From: Actinoplanes siamensis
GTDB taxonomy: Bacteria; Actinomycetota; Actinomycetes; Mycobacteriales; Micromonosporaceae
DNA length: 64,000 nt
Assembly (NCBI RefSeq): GCF_016862395.1
Contig: NZ_BOMW01000060.1
Location: 1-64,000, forward strand
Reading direction: 5' to 3'
The translations under genes were made by a program, and so were the position numbers. Under the pieces are notes generated by a model. That model did no database searches and had not been told where the DNA came from. It saw only the letters and a program-made list of their open reading frames with translations. Of the stretch, positions 24,942 through 33,655 are shown one piece after another (within the stretch, counting starts at the first letter, position 1; each line of letters opens with the position of its first letter).

Positions 24942-26561
24942 ATGTTTGGTCGGCTGGGGCGGCTGCGGGTAGGCGCTCGCTTGGTGGTGTGCCTGGGCAC
25001 GGTGACGGCATTGTTCCTCGGTGCCGGGGTCGTGGGCCTGGTCGCTCTGCGGGCCCAGGACCGGGCGGTGGCGCATATGAACGACATGCTCCTGCTGAGC
25101 CGCGCCGTGCAAGAGATCAAGTATTTCAACTCCGACGTCAGTGGGTGGCAGGTGGCGTACGCCTGGGAGGCTGCGCTCGGTGACCCGGAGAAGGCGGTCA
25201 AGCCCGACGCCGCCAGCCGTGCCGGTTACCTGGAGGTCGTCGGGCGGCTGCGTACCCACCTCGCCGGCCTCGACACGACGGCCATGAACGCCCAGGAGCT
25301 GAAGACCTTCCAGGCCATCCGCACCGACTGGGACGCGTTCCTCGCGATGGACGACAAGATCGCGGCGATGTTCGCCGAGGGCACCCCGACGTCGGTCGCC
25401 AAGGCGAACGAGACCATCGGCGGCGCGTCGTGGGACATCTACTTCCGGATCATGAAGGAAACGCAGGAACTCGTGGACAGCGCGAAGCAGCGCGGCGATG
25501 CCGCCGCCGCGGACGCGACGGCCGCGTCCAAGACCGCCCAGATCCAGCTGAGCACGGCGATGGGTGTCGCGTTGCTGCTGGCGGTCCCGCTGGTGTGGGC
25601 GACCCGGCGCAGCATCGTCGCGCCGCTGACCGCGGCGGTGGCGACGCTCAAGGCCGTTGCGGGCCGGGACCTGACCCGGCGGGTCGACACCACGACCATG
25701 GGCGGCGAACTGCGCGACCTGGGTGACGCGGTCAACGAGGCCGCTGACACGATGGGCACGGCGGTCGCCCAGATCAAGGCCGACGCCGCCCAGCTGGCGC
25801 AGGCATCGCAAGAGCTGCGCACCGGCACGGGCCAGATCGTCGCGGGCTCGGACGAGGCCGCGACCGGAGTCGGGAACGCCGCGGCCGCGGCGGAGGAGGT
25901 CAGCACCAACAGCCAGACGGTCGCCGCCGCCACCGCCGAGATGGAGATGTCGATCCAGGAGATCAGCCAGAGCGCCACCCAGGCCGCGACGGTGTCCGGC
26001 GAGGCGCTGAACGCTGCGGAGGTCGCAGGTCAGCGCGTACGCCAGCTCACCAACTCCTCGACGGAGATCGGCGCGGTGGTGAAGGTGATCAACGCGATCG
26101 CCCAGCAGACGAACCTGCTCGCGCTCAACGCCACCATCGAGGCCGCCCGCGCCGGAGAGGCCGGCAAAGGCTTCGCCGTGGTCGCCGGCGAGGTCAAGGA
26201 CCTCGCCCAGGAGACCGCCCGGGCCACGGAGGACATCAGCAACCGGGTCCGCGCCATCCAGGAGGACAGCACCGGCGCCGCCGAGGTGATCGGCACGTTC
26301 GAAGGCGTGATCGAAAAGATCAACCAGTACGTGACGACGATCGCGAGCGCTGTCGACGAGCAGAGCGCCACGACGGCCGAGATGAGCCGCAACGTGGTCC
26401 AGACCGCCAGCGGCTCGGCCAAGATCGCCGAACACGTCACCGCGGTCGCCGCCACGGTCCGGCACGCGCACCAGGCCGTGGCCGCGAGCACCGGCACCAT
26501 CGACGAACTTGCCCGCATGGCGGATCACATGAACGACCTCGCCGCCACCTTCAAGGCCTGA
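24942..26561 (+). CDS. methyl-accepting chemotaxis protein
   Basis: This 539-residue transmembrane chemoreceptor has a helix at about 10-33, an extracytoplasmic four-helix-bundle-like sensor (about 34-195), a second helix at about 192-212, HAMP, then a long coiled-coil cytoplasmic domain with the conserved hairpin tip (IAQQTNLLALNATIEAARAG and KGFAVVAGEVKDLAQE). It should control a CheA/CheW array and hence flagellar motion. AGAAGGA lies 8 bp before ATG 24942, so this start is preferred to the ATG at 24915. No other chemotaxis genes are in the window. Confidence 0.93.
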   Translation: MFGRLGRLRVGARLVVCLGTVTALFLGAGVVGLVALRAQDRAVAHMNDMLLLSRAVQEIKYFNSDVSGWQVAYAWEAALGDPEKAVKPDAASRAGYLEVVGRLRTHLAGLDTTAMNAQELKTFQAIRTDWDAFLAMDDKIAAMFAEGTPTSVAKANETIGGASWDIYFRIMKETQELVDSAKQRGDAAAADATAASKTAQIQLSTAMGVALLLAVPLVWATRRSIVAPLTAAVATLKAVAGRDLTRRVDTTTMGGELRDLGDAVNEAADTMGTAVAQIKADAAQLAQASQELRTGTGQIVAGSDEAATGVGNAAAAAEEVSTNSQTVAAATAEMEMSIQEISQSATQAATVSGEALNAAEVAGQRVRQLTNSSTEIGAVVKVINAIAQQTNLLALNATIEAARAGEAGKGFAVVAGEVKDLAQETARATEDISNRVRAIQEDSTGAAEVIGTFEGVIEKINQYVTTIASAVDEQSATTAEMSRNVVQTASGSAKIAEHVTAVAATVRHAHQAVAASTGTIDELARMADHMNDLAATFKA

Positions 26562-26708
26562 CCGGCCGCCCAGCATGGAGAGTTCGCGGATCCTGATCCT
26601 CGTGGCTGCCGGACCGTGTTGGCCGGCTGGGGAGCAACCTCGCCGGTCGGCTAACGCGAGGACGGTGAGGCACTGGTGCTGGTCCCCGGCTGGCAGTGCG
26701 CCCTGAGA

Positions 26709-27473
26709 TCACCAGACCGGCGGCGGCTCGGCGCCGGCCGGCAACGGTTCCAAGAAGCTGCTTCGGGCGAGGTCCGGGATGTCGGTCCGGCCGGTGCCGA
26801 AATAGTCCTGGTGGTACGGGTCGATCACCGACGGGTTCCAGGGCGGGTCACCGGCGTACATCAGGTCGTTGTGGTTGTTGCCGACGTGTCCGGCCCGGGT
26901 GTGATGGGATGCGCCCGGCGGGACGAAACCCATGGTGTGCAGGATCTCGTGCAGCATCTTGAACTCGTTGATCTCGATTGTCACTCCGTCCGGGCTGAAC
27001 CGATCCTCCGCGCACACCACGTCGTCGTAGGCGCCCTGCAGGTACAGCGCCGCCACCCGGCCGCGAAGTTCCGGTGGCCAGGCGCCGCCGCCGCACGAAA
27101 AAGTGCTGCTGCCGTCGTACCAGACCGCGTACAGGGTGCGCGGCTCGTGAAAGCCTTGCCGGCGCAACAGGCGCTCGATCCGGTCCCGGACGTACGAACC
27201 GTGGTCGGCGATCCGGGCGTCGGTCTCGGGCAGCCGGACCGTGCGCACCGGTTCGTCGGCGAAGCGCAACCGGGCACCGGTCTGCGCGGCGAACCACTCC
27301 TGCATCGCCGACAGCGACCCGCTGATCGTGCCGTCGTCGCCGAGGCGGCGGTCGGTGCCGTCGCGGGGCAGCGCGTAGACGCACCGGATGACAAACGGCT
27401 CCACCGAGTCCAGGTCGTCGCCCGGCGACATGGGTACGCCGTCGGTGCAGTGGTCGAGCGGTCGCCGGTTCAT
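26709..27473 (-). CDS. putative zinc metallopeptidase
   Basis: This encodes about 254 residues with a zinc-binding helix HEILHTMG in the C-terminal third, followed by SHHTRAGHVGNNHNDLM, which could supply the third ligand. The classical metzincin third His (HExxHxxGxxH) is not present: the position is Pro. No signal peptide is evident with this start, but the frame is open 96 codons upstream and the true start is uncertain. The C-terminus is Pro-rich. It converges on the chemoreceptor gene. Extracellular proteolysis is possible but unproved. Confidence 0.55.
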   Translation of the reverse strand: MNRRPLDHCTDGVPMSPGDDLDSVEPFVIRCVYALPRDGTDRRLGDDGTISGSLSAMQEWFAAQTGARLRFADEPVRTVRLPETDARIADHGSYVRDRIERLLRRQGFHEPRTLYAVWYDGSSTFSCGGGAWPPELRGRVAALYLQGAYDDVVCAEDRFSPDGVTIEINEFKMLHEILHTMGFVPPGASHHTRAGHVGNNHNDLMYAGDPPWNPSVIDPYHQDYFGTGRTDIPDLARSSFLEPLPAGAEPPPVW

Positions 27474-27748
27474 TGGTTCAGCATTCCCGACCGTACCGTA
27501 TTCCGCAGGGTGTCCGGTGGGCGCGACGCCGTCCGGCGAAGGAGCCCGGCATCTCGCAGATGCCGTGTCCCGGCTGCCGCCGGGCTCCGGCATGGCCGCG
27601 CGCCGCGGCGCCCGGACGGCACATGACCCGGACGGCAGCTCCCCCGCGGTGGGTGAGCCGCGCTCATCCGTCCCGGGTCCATCGTCCTGGGGATACGGCC
27701 GTGCCATCCGAAGGCGCGACCGCGGTCGCAGGTTCGGAGGGCACCGGT

Positions 27749-28426
27749 ATGGCCAGCACATCCACCGCCCCGCCCGACGAGGACATCCGGCGGGAGGTGC
27801 TCACCGAGCTGAAGTTCGACGCGGAGGTCGGGCAGAGCGAAATCGGCGTCGTCGTCGACGACCGGGTGGTGACGCTCAGCGGGTGGGTGGACAGCCTCCC
27901 CAGGAGGTGGGCCGTCGAACGCGCCGCCCTGCGCGTACGCGGCGTCAAGGCCGTGGCCAATGAGATCGAGGTACGCGTGCCAGCCGGCGACAGGCAAACC
28001 GATGCCGGCATCGCCGCGTCTGCCGTGCAGGTGCTCGCCTGGGACGGCCGCATCCCGACGAACGCGGTGCAGGTGTCGGTCTCCGACGGCTGGGTCACCC
28101 TGCGTGGCGAGGTCGACTGGCAGTATCAGCGGCTCGCGGCGTATCGGGTGATCCGAAACCTGACCGGCGTCCGGGGAATCACGAACCTCATCACGGTACG
28201 GCCGGACAACCTCCCGGAGCTCGACTACGTGCAGGACCGGATCGTGTCCGCGTTCCTCCGCAGCGCGGAGTTGGACACGCGCAAGATCACCGTCACAACC
28301 GACGGCGGGAAGGTCACCCTGACCGGATCCGTGCGCTCCTGGGCCGAGGCCGCGGCGGCCGAGAGGGCCGTGTGGTCGACGCCGGGCGTGACCGAGGTCG
28401 ACAACCACATCGTCGTGGGGCGCTGA
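27749..28426 (+). CDS. triple BON-domain protein
   Basis: This 225-residue protein is made of three BON repeats (about 10-75, 82-150 and 156-223), each with a VTLSGWV-, VTLRGEV- or VTLTGSV-type strand and a terminal VxxVxNxI segment. BON domains bind membranes or phospholipids and often occur in osmotic/stress proteins. There is no signal peptide. GGAGG precedes ATG 27749; the longer open frame upstream lacks similarity. It begins a run of stress-type genes. Confidence 0.88.
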   Translation: MASTSTAPPDEDIRREVLTELKFDAEVGQSEIGVVVDDRVVTLSGWVDSLPRRWAVERAALRVRGVKAVANEIEVRVPAGDRQTDAGIAASAVQVLAWDGRIPTNAVQVSVSDGWVTLRGEVDWQYQRLAAYRVIRNLTGVRGITNLITVRPDNLPELDYVQDRIVSAFLRSAELDTRKITVTTDGGKVTLTGSVRSWAEAAAAERAVWSTPGVTEVDNHIVVGR

Positions 28427-28454
28427 ACCTCCGCCGACGGTACGGCCGAATTCG

Positions 28455-28558
28455 GCAGGTCGACGCCCTGATCGCGGAGAACGCCGCGCCCGATGCGCCA
28501 CGCGCTGACGGATCCGCCGGGGCGATGGCCGCCGGAGACGAGCCGGCCCGCGCCGCCG
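28455..28558 (-). pseudogene. inverted 104-bp copy of a Gfo/Idh gene segment
   Basis: Read on the minus strand, this encodes GRLVSGGHRPGGSVSAW and GVLRDQGVDL, matching an internal part of the Gfo/Idh oxidoreductase at 31139-32020. At the DNA level it is the reverse complement of 31564-31667, with about 100 of 104 bases identical by eye and no gaps. It is flanked by unrelated sequence and has no start or stop, so it is a fragment, not a gene. Confidence 0.85.
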
Positions 28559-28720
28559 CCCTCGCTGAGCTGATCACCGCTCGCGAAATCACCCGACGCA
28601 GGGTGAGTCGTGCTCACCCCGGTGCTGACAACGATGACCACGACGGAAACGCAGCACCGCGTTTCGTCCGGTACGGACCCCGCTCCGTAGCCGTCGCCGA
28701 CCCGAAAGGACCTGGTTAGC

Positions 28721-29206
28721 GTGACCATCACCGTTCCCGGCCGTTACCGCCGCTCCTCCACCGTGCCCGCCCGCCGCGAAGACCCGATCGCCGAGTTCGA
28801 GCAGCTCCAGGAGCAGATGGGCCAGATCATCAACAGCTTCCTCCGGGGAGACCAGAGCCTCGGTGGCGCCGCCCAAGCGCCGTTCTGGGTGCCGGCGGCC
28901 GACCTCGAGGAAACGGACGACGCTTACGTCCTGGAACTCGAAGTGCCGGGAGTCCGCAAAGACGACATCAACATCGAGGTGCGGGACAACGAGCTCCGCG
29001 TTACCGGTGAGATCAAGCAGAAGGAGCGCAAGGGGATACTGCGCCGCCAGATGCGGCCGGTCGGGCAGTTCCAGTACGTGGTGGCCCTTCCCGGGGACAT
29101 CGACCCGGAGCAGGTGCAAGCGTCGCTGCACGACGGCGTACTGACCGTGCGCCTGGGCAAGGCAGCCACCAGCCAACCACGACAGATCGAGGTCCGGGAG
29201 AGCTGA
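28721..29206 (+). CDS. small heat-shock protein, Hsp20/alpha-crystallin family
   Basis: This 161-residue ATP-independent holdase chaperone has the alpha-crystallin domain at about 48-145: WVPAADLEETDDAYVLELEV, the ELRVTGEI strand, QFQYVVALP and the closing DGVLTVRLGK. A short N-terminal arm precedes it, and a C-terminal tail follows. GTG start behind GAAAGGA. It sits in a cassette with BON, aldo/keto reductase and DUF2267 genes, suggesting a common stress signal. Confidence 0.93.
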   Translation: MTITVPGRYRRSSTVPARREDPIAEFEQLQEQMGQIINSFLRGDQSLGGAAQAPFWVPAADLEETDDAYVLELEVPGVRKDDINIEVRDNELRVTGEIKQKERKGILRRQMRPVGQFQYVVALPGDIDPEQVQASLHDGVLTVRLGKAATSQPRQIEVRES

Positions 29207-29320
29207 GGGCGTGCACGACGTTGTCAGGGCCCCGAAACGGTGGGTGGCGGACGGTGACAGACCTCGTCCCACCGCACGGCCACGACCTCGGGACCGCTGA
29301 TCAACGAGCAAGGAGGAAGG

Positions 29321-30169
29321 ATGTACGGACCCGTGATCCGTCGAATCGTCCTGCCGAGCGGGGAGAAGATCCCCGTACTGGGGCAGGGCACCTGGCATCT
29401 GGCGGAGGTCCGTGAGCAGCGCGAAGCCGAGATCGCCGCGCTCCGGCTCGGTCTCGAGCTCGGCATGACCCTGATCGACACCGCCGAGATGTACGCCGAG
29501 GGCGAGACCGAGCGGCTTGTCGGCGACGCGATCGGCGGGCGTCGTGACCAGGTTTTCCTGATCAGCAAGGTGCTGCCGTCGCACGCGTCCCACCAGGGCA
29601 CCATCGACGCCTGCACGGCGAGCCTGCGCCGGCTCAAAACCGATCGCCTCGACATGTACCTGCTGCATTGGCGGGGTTCCGTGCCGCTCCGGCAGACGAT
29701 CGAGGCCTTTGTGGAGCTGAAGGAGCGTGGTTGGATCCGTCATTGGGGGGTCAGCAACTTCGACGTGATGGATCTGATCGAGCTGTGGCGGATCCCGAGC
29801 GGACCCGACGCGCAAACGGATCAGGTGCTCTACAACCTCGCGCACCGCAGTCCCGAGTACAACCTCCTGCCGTGGTGTCGTGAGCAGGATCTGCCAGTGA
29901 TGTCGTACTCGCCGATGGACCAGGGTGATCTGCTGTCGCATCCGGCGGTGCGTGGTGTGGCGGAGCGCAACGACATCACCCCGGCCCAGGTCGCGCTGGC
30001 CTGGGTGCTCCGGCAGCCGCTGGTCTGCGCGATCCCCAAGTCGGGATCGGCCGCCCGTGTACAGCAGAACGCCGCTGCCGCTGCGATCAGGCTCAGTCCC
30101 GAGGACCTGACCGAACTGGACCTTGCGTTCCCGCCGCCGATCAAGGCCCGCCCCCTCGAAACTCTCTAA
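29321..30169 (+). CDS. aldo/keto reductase
   Basis: This 282-residue NADPH-dependent aldo/keto reductase of TIM-barrel fold has the catalytic tetrad visible as Asp and Tyr in DTAEMYAEG, Lys in ISKVLP and His in LLHWRG. CAIPKSG is the cofactor-binding segment. It probably detoxifies aldehydes or ketones during stress. The ATG follows an excellent AAGGAGGAAGG site. Confidence 0.93.
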   Translation: MYGPVIRRIVLPSGEKIPVLGQGTWHLAEVREQREAEIAALRLGLELGMTLIDTAEMYAEGETERLVGDAIGGRRDQVFLISKVLPSHASHQGTIDACTASLRRLKTDRLDMYLLHWRGSVPLRQTIEAFVELKERGWIRHWGVSNFDVMDLIELWRIPSGPDAQTDQVLYNLAHRSPEYNLLPWCREQDLPVMSYSPMDQGDLLSHPAVRGVAERNDITPAQVALAWVLRQPLVCAIPKSGSAARVQQNAAAAAIRLSPEDLTELDLAFPPPIKARPLETL

Positions 30170-30177
30170 GGACCGCC

Positions 30178-30957
30178 ATGAATTACCAGACCTTCCTCAG
30201 CGCGGTGCAGGATTCGCTGGGCGCCGACCAGGGAACGGCCGAGCGCGCGACCCGCGCAGTCACGAGCGTCCTCGGTGAGCGGATCGGGGCCGACGAGGCC
30301 CGTGTTCATGCCGCGCATCTCCCGCCGGAGGTCGCGGCGTGGTTGCACACCGCCGGCGGCGCTCGGTCCTTCGACGCGGAGGAATTCGTCCGGCGGGTCG
30401 CCGAGCGGGAGGGAACCGACTTCGACACGGCCGAACGCCACACCATCGCCGTGCTGGGCGCTATTTCGCAGGCACTTCCGGAACAGGAGTACGACCATCT
30501 GCTCGCGCGTCTCTCGAAGGATTACGCGCCGTTGCTCCCCAAGGCGGAGGTAGCGCCCACCATGTCGGCGCGTGCTTTCGTCAGCCGGGTCGCGCAGCAT
30601 GCCGGCATCGACGACGCGTCGGCGCTGCGGGTGGCGGAAGCGGTCCTGGAGACGCTTGCCGAACGGATCACCGCCGGTGAGGTGCGCGACCTCACCGCCC
30701 GCCTTCCGGTGCGGCTCCACGGATCGCTCAAGCGGGGCGCTGCCCAGGCCGACTCGACCACCCGCAAGATGACGCCCGACGAGTTCCTGCGCCGGGTGGA
30801 GCAGCGCGCCGGGGTCGGCCCTGATCAGGCCCGGGAGTACATCCGGGCGGTGCTCGCCGCCGTACGGGAGGCGACGCGGGAGGAGTTCTTCGACGTGACC
30901 GCGCAGCTGCCCGCCGGGTATTGGGATCTTTTCGCGGTGGGACCGGCGCATCGGTGA
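30178..30957 (+). CDS. DUF2267 protein
   Basis: This 259-residue protein consists of two DUF2267 units (about 1-128 and 135-255), each containing two short helical repeats with FLxxVQ/FVxRVA-type starts and LPxxV/LPxxY segments. DUF2267 proteins are common next to Hsp20, BON and universal stress genes in actinobacteria, but their biochemistry is unknown. AAGGACC lies before the ATG, 8 bp after the aldo/keto reductase stop, so the two genes are co-transcribed. Confidence 0.85.
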   Translation: MNYQTFLSAVQDSLGADQGTAERATRAVTSVLGERIGADEARVHAAHLPPEVAAWLHTAGGARSFDAEEFVRRVAEREGTDFDTAERHTIAVLGAISQALPEQEYDHLLARLSKDYAPLLPKAEVAPTMSARAFVSRVAQHAGIDDASALRVAEAVLETLAERITAGEVRDLTARLPVRLHGSLKRGAAQADSTTRKMTPDEFLRRVEQRAGVGPDQAREYIRAVLAAVREATREEFFDVTAQLPAGYWDLFAVGPAHR

Positions 30958-31138
30958 CTCCGCCAATCGACGGCGCCGGTCAGCCCGGTTCCCTGTTCCG
31001 CCGCGGTGGTGAACCGTCAGGCGGTCGTGCGCCGCTTCATCCCCGCGAGGTAGAGACCCGCATCGGCCGGGCGCTGCTCGCCGCGCACGCCCGGCACAGC
31101 ATGGTAATCGAGTGCCCGAACGGACGGAAGGTGGAACA

Positions 31139-32020
31139 GTGACTGTCACCATCGGCCTGGTCGGGGCCGGCCGGCGCGCGGCGCACGTGCACGCGCCGAC
31201 GTTGGCCGGGTCGCCCGACGTGAGCTTCACCGGCGTCTGGGCGCCGACGCCGGGACCCGTACGCGAACTCGCCGACCGGCACCACGTCCGGTCGTTCGAT
31301 CGCTTCGCCGACCTTCTCGATCACTGCGACGCGGTTGCCTTCGCCGTCCCGCCACCGGTACAGGCGGAGCTGGCCACCGTCGCCGCGCAGCGCGGCAAGT
31401 CCGTGTTCCTGGAACGGCCGATGGCCGGCGACATCGCCGGCGCCGAGCAGCTGGCCGAGGCGGTGCAGCGGGGCAAGGTGGTCTCGCAGATCGGGCTGGT
31501 CTGGCGGTACTCCACGGATGTCCGCCGCTTCCTCAGCACCGAGGTCGGGCGGGTCAAGCCGGACGGCGGCGCGGGCCGGCTCATCTCCGGCAGCCATCGC
31601 CCCGGCGGATCCGTCAGCGCGTGGCGCGTCGAGCGCGGCGTTCTCCGCGATCAGGGCGTCGACCTGCTCGACCTGCTCGAAGCCATCCTCGGCCCGATCG
31701 TGGGGGTGCGGGCGCACGGCGACCGCGGGGGATGGGTGGGGCTCATGCTCGACCACCAGGTGGGCCGGTTCAGCGAGGCGTCGATGTCGGCGACGGCCGC
31801 GCCTGAGACCTTCCGCGCCGACATCGAGATCTTCGGTCCCGGCGGAGGGGCCGCCCTGGATTGCACACGGGCGTCGGGGCCCCATACGTACCGGACGATG
31901 TACCAGGAGTTCGCCGACGCCATTCGTAACGGCGGCGCACCGGTGCTCGACGTCCGGCACGGCCTGCACCTGCAGCGCCTGATCGAATCGGCCGACACCG
32001 AGGTCCTCCTCGGGACCTGA
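31139..32020 (+). CDS. Gfo/Idh/MocA-family oxidoreductase
   Basis: This 293-residue NAD(P)-dependent sugar or inositol dehydrogenase-like protein has a Rossmann domain (GLVGAGRRAAHVHAPTLAG), the Glu-Arg-Pro variant FLERPMAG of the usual EKP motif, and a C-terminal alpha/beta domain. The catalytic Lys of EKP is therefore Arg, which may mean altered chemistry. GTG start 31139 behind GGAAGGTGG. An inverted 104-bp copy of its middle (31564-31667) lies at 28455-28558. Substrate unknown. Confidence 0.85.
   Translation: MTVTIGLVGAGRRAAHVHAPTLAGSPDVSFTGVWAPTPGPVRELADRHHVRSFDRFADLLDHCDAVAFAVPPPVQAELATVAAQRGKSVFLERPMAGDIAGAEQLAEAVQRGKVVSQIGLVWRYSTDVRRFLSTEVGRVKPDGGAGRLISGSHRPGGSVSAWRVERGVLRDQGVDLLDLLEAILGPIVGVRAHGDRGGWVGLMLDHQVGRFSEASMSATAAPETFRADIEIFGPGGGAALDCTRASGPHTYRTMYQEFADAIRNGGAPVLDVRHGLHLQRLIESADTEVLLGT
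31564..31667 (+). repeat. gene segment duplicated in inverted orientation
   Basis: This is the in-gene partner of 28455-28558; together they form a long-range inverted repeat around the Hsp20, aldo/keto reductase and DUF2267 genes. Confidence 0.85.
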
Positions 32021-32100
32021 CCGACCCGCCCGCCGTCCGGTCATCAGGTGGCGGCCGGCAGCGAGCGGATGGACGGCCGGACCCGGTGCCGCTTCGGTGG

Positions 32101-32133
32101 GCCCGCCGGCGCCATCGTTGCACGCCGGCGGGC
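32101..32133. terminator. GC-rich hairpin terminator
   Basis: GCCCGCCGGCG and its perfect 11-bp complement flank an 11-nt loop between the convergent Gfo/Idh and gabD genes. Confidence 0.75.
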
Positions 32134-32158
32134 GAGAACGGGTCGCCCGGGGTGCAGC

Positions 32159-32201
32159 CCCGAGAGACTCAGTCCACGGCTATGAATCTGAGCCTCTCGG
32201 G
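32159..32201. terminator. second hairpin terminator
   Basis: CCCGAGAGACTCAG pairs with CTGAGCCTCTCGGG (one mismatch in 14) across a 15-nt loop, directly after gabD. With the hairpin at 32101 it forms a double terminator separating convergent operons. Confidence 0.75.
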
Positions 32202-32206
32202 TCGGG

Positions 32207-33655
32207 TCACCACTGGGTGGCGACGTAGGTGGTCTCCAGATACTCCTGGATGCCCTCGTAACCGCCCTCGCGGCCGAGCCCCGACTGCTTGACCCCGCCG
32301 AACGGGGCGGCGGGGTCGGAGACCAGGCCGCGGTTGAGGCCGACCATCCCGACCTCCAGCCGTTCGCAGATCCGCAGCCCGCGGGCGAGGTCACCGGTGT
32401 AGACGTAGCCGGAGAGCCCCATGTTCGTGTCATTGGCCAACCGGAGCGCCTCGTCTTCGTCGGCGACCGGGATGATCGGCGCGACCGGCCCGAAGATCTC
32501 GTCCCGTCCCGCCGGGGCGTCCGGCGGGACGTCGGTGAGCACCGTGGCGGGGTAGAAGAAGCCCGCTCCGCTGTGGCGGGTACCGCCGAGGAGGACCTTC
32601 GCCCCCGCCGCGACGGACTCGTCGACCCGCCGGGCGACGCCTTCGACCTGCTTGGCGTTGACCATCGGGCCGAGCTGGGTTTCCTCGTCTGTGCCGGGTC
32701 CCATGCGCAGCGCGCCCATCGCGGCGGCCAGCCGGTCGGCGAACGCTGCGGCGACCCCCTGCTGGACGAAGAACCGGTTGGCCGCGGTGCAGGCCTGTCC
32801 ACCGTTGCGCATCTTGGCCAGCATCGCCCCCTCCACCGCGGCGTCGAGGTCGGCGTCGTCCAGAAGGATGAACGGGGCGTTCCCGCCGAGTTCCATCGAG
32901 GCGTTGACGATCCGGTCGGCCGTCTGCTTGAGCAGGACGCGCCCGACCCCGGTCGAGCCGGTGAACGACAGCTTCCGTACCCGGCTGTCCGCGAGCGCCC
33001 ACTCCACCAGCTCCCCGGGCCGGTCGGTGGTCAGCACGTTGACCACGCCGTCCGGGACGCCGGCCTCGGCCAGCAGCTGACCCAGCATCAGCGCGGTCAA
33101 CGGGGTGTCCTCGGCCGGCTTGAGCAGCACCGTGCAGCCGGCGGCCAGAGCCGGGGCGATCTTGCGGGTGGCCATCGCGGCCGGGAAGTTCCACGGAGTG
33201 AGCAGCAGCGCCACGCCGACCGGCCTCTTGAACGTGAGGATCCGGTTGGCACCTGACGGGGCGGTCCGCAGTTCGCCTCCGATGCGTACGGCCTCCTCGG
33301 AGAACCAGCGGAAGAACTCGGCCGCGTAGGTGACCTCGCCCCGGGCGTCGCCGCGCGACTTGCCCATCTCCAGCGACATCAGGTACGCGAGGTTCTCGCG
33401 CCGGGCGATCATCAGCTCGAACGCGCGGCGCAGCACCTCCGCCCGCTCCCGCGGTGCGGTGGCTGCCCAGCCGGGCAGCGCGGCGGAGGCGGCCTCGACC
33501 GCCCGTGCCACGTCGTCCTGTCCGGCGCGGGGCACGCGCGCGATCTCGGCACCGGTCGACGGGTCGAGCACGGCGAAATCGCCCTGGACGCCCGCGGTCC
33601 AGCGACCGCCGATGAGCATGTCCGTGGGGGCCCTGGTGGGCAACGTGGCGCTCAT
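32207..33655 (-). CDS. gabD: succinate-semialdehyde dehydrogenase
   Basis: This 482-residue NAD(P)-dependent aldehyde dehydrogenase converts succinate semialdehyde to succinate, the last step of GABA catabolism. Motifs: WNFPAAMATRKIAPALAAG, catalytic Glu in MELGGNAPFI, catalytic Cys in NGGQACTAANRF and the C-terminal PFGGVKQSGLGREGG. It overlaps gabT by 4 bp and is the last gene of the operon. The gene name rests on family resemblance and pairing with the transaminase. Confidence 0.88.
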   Translation of the reverse strand: MSATLPTRAPTDMLIGGRWTAGVQGDFAVLDPSTGAEIARVPRAGQDDVARAVEAASAALPGWAATAPRERAEVLRRAFELMIARRENLAYLMSLEMGKSRGDARGEVTYAAEFFRWFSEEAVRIGGELRTAPSGANRILTFKRPVGVALLLTPWNFPAAMATRKIAPALAAGCTVLLKPAEDTPLTALMLGQLLAEAGVPDGVVNVLTTDRPGELVEWALADSRVRKLSFTGSTGVGRVLLKQTADRIVNASMELGGNAPFILLDDADLDAAVEGAMLAKMRNGGQACTAANRFFVQQGVAAAFADRLAAAMGALRMGPGTDEETQLGPMVNAKQVEGVARRVDESVAAGAKVLLGGTRHSGAGFFYPATVLTDVPPDAPAGRDEIFGPVAPIIPVADEDEALRLANDTNMGLSGYVYTGDLARGLRICERLEVGMVGLNRGLVSDPAAPFGGVKQSGLGREGGYEGIQEYLETTYVATQW

